Source of the DNA: a bacterium
GTDB taxonomy: Bacteria > Actinomycetota > Acidimicrobiia > Acidimicrobiales > Bin134
DNA length: 5,591 nt
Reading direction: 5' to 3'
Assembly (NCBI GenBank): GCA_028820035.1
Contig: JAPPKI010000281.1
Span: forward strand, 1-5,591
Positions 5,241 through 5,591 of this stretch are shown in pieces. The number at the start of each line of letters is the position of its first letter. The stretch's first letter is position 1. The position numbers were made by a program, and so were the translations under genes. Under the pieces are notes generated by a model, which made no database searches, was not told where the DNA came from, and was given only the letters and a program-made list of their open reading frames with translations.

Positions 5241-5591
5241 CCAGGGCGTCTAGGAGCATTCTCACGCCGAATCCGGTGCCTCCTTTGGAGGTTTCGGCGT
5301 CTTCGGCATCGGTGAAGGCGGGGCCGGCGATATCGAGGTGGGCCCAGGGAGTGCCCTCTTCCACGAAATTGGACAAGAACAGCCCGGCGGTCAGCGCGCC
5401 GCCGTGGGGGCCGCCGATGTTCTTCATATCGGCCACCGACGAGTCGAGTTGGGCCTTGTAGTCGTCGGGCAGCGGGAGCCGCCACACCCGTTCGCCCGTG
5501 CGCTCGGCGGCGTCGGCCAACTGGTTCACCCACGCCTCGTTGTTGCCCATGAGCCCGGCCACCTTGGGGCCCAGCGCCACCATGCACGCCC
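5206..5591 (-). CDS. pepA: Leucyl aminopeptidase, M17 family, C-terminal part (runs off right edge)
   Basis: About 127 C-terminal residues are visible and the frame stays open to the right edge; the Met at 5583 is internal, since the preceding codons read Ala-Cys, as in the TGAC-xVALG stretch of the family. Recognisable M17 signatures in order are MVALGPKVAGLMGNN, GERVWRLPLPDDY, SVADMKNIGG, GGALTAGLFLSNFV, WAHLDIAGPAF and the glycine-rich KGGTGFGVR near the end. M17 enzymes are cytosolic, usually hexameric, two-metal exopeptidases that release N-terminal residues and recycle peptides. The metal-binding Lys/Asp/Glu residues and the NTDAEGR signature lie upstream, outside the window, so catalytic integrity cannot be checked. 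The gene is convergent with the MauE-like gene, and its stop codon (5206-5208) lies inside that gene's coding sequence. Confidence 0.95.
   Translation of the reverse strand, partial: ACMVALGPKVAGLMGNNEAWVNQLADAAERTGERVWRLPLPDDYKAQLDSSVADMKNIGGPHGGALTAGLFLSNFVEEGTPWAHLDIAGPAFTDAEDAETSKGGTGFGVRMLLDALVNFEPPEAPTG

Overview
The window is high-GC coding sequence with AT-rich islands only at gene starts. The actinobacterial style of the proteins suggests an Actinomycetota genome, plausibly an uncultured Acidimicrobiia-like lineage. This placement is inferred from remembered protein families, not from a search. I see no phage, insertion sequence, CRISPR array or RNA gene. Coding density is very high, and no gene-free stretch exceeds about 110 bases.

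Left block, minus strand, reading leftward: a sirtuin (939-1712) is followed 48 bases later by a rhodanese-ThiF/MoeB fusion protein (1-890) that runs off the left edge. The two are plausibly co-transcribed, although a weak internal promoter can be drawn in front of the second gene. A 106-base AT-rich divergent region (1713-1818) separates this block from the rightward genes. It holds a perfect TTGACA box and an 11-base perfect palindrome.

Centre, plus strand: a small conserved actinobacterial protein of unknown function (1819-2244) is followed by two tandem paralogues of the DUF1214 family (2282-3466 and 3504-4691). They are about 75% identical by hand alignment, and each is preceded by a 37-base gap. 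Both gaps carry the same TAGACAT box ending exactly 5 bases before the start codon, with no Shine-Dalgarno sequence, so both look like leaderless genes whose promoter was copied with the gene. Divergence between the copies is mosaic: a 77-base block is identical, while a neighbouring stretch is poorly conserved. A MauE/DoxX-type redox membrane protein (4731-5240) follows, behind a 16-base direct repeat.

Right edge, minus strand: the C-terminal part of an M17 leucyl aminopeptidase (5206-5591). Its 3' end overlaps the 3' end of the MauE gene by 35 bases.

Functionally, the left block concerns NAD-dependent protein deacylation and sulfur-carrier activation (molybdopterin or thiamine-type chemistry). 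The central DUF1214 pair has no known biochemical role and is the least explained part of the window. The adjoining MauE-like gene hints at, but does not prove, a redox connection.
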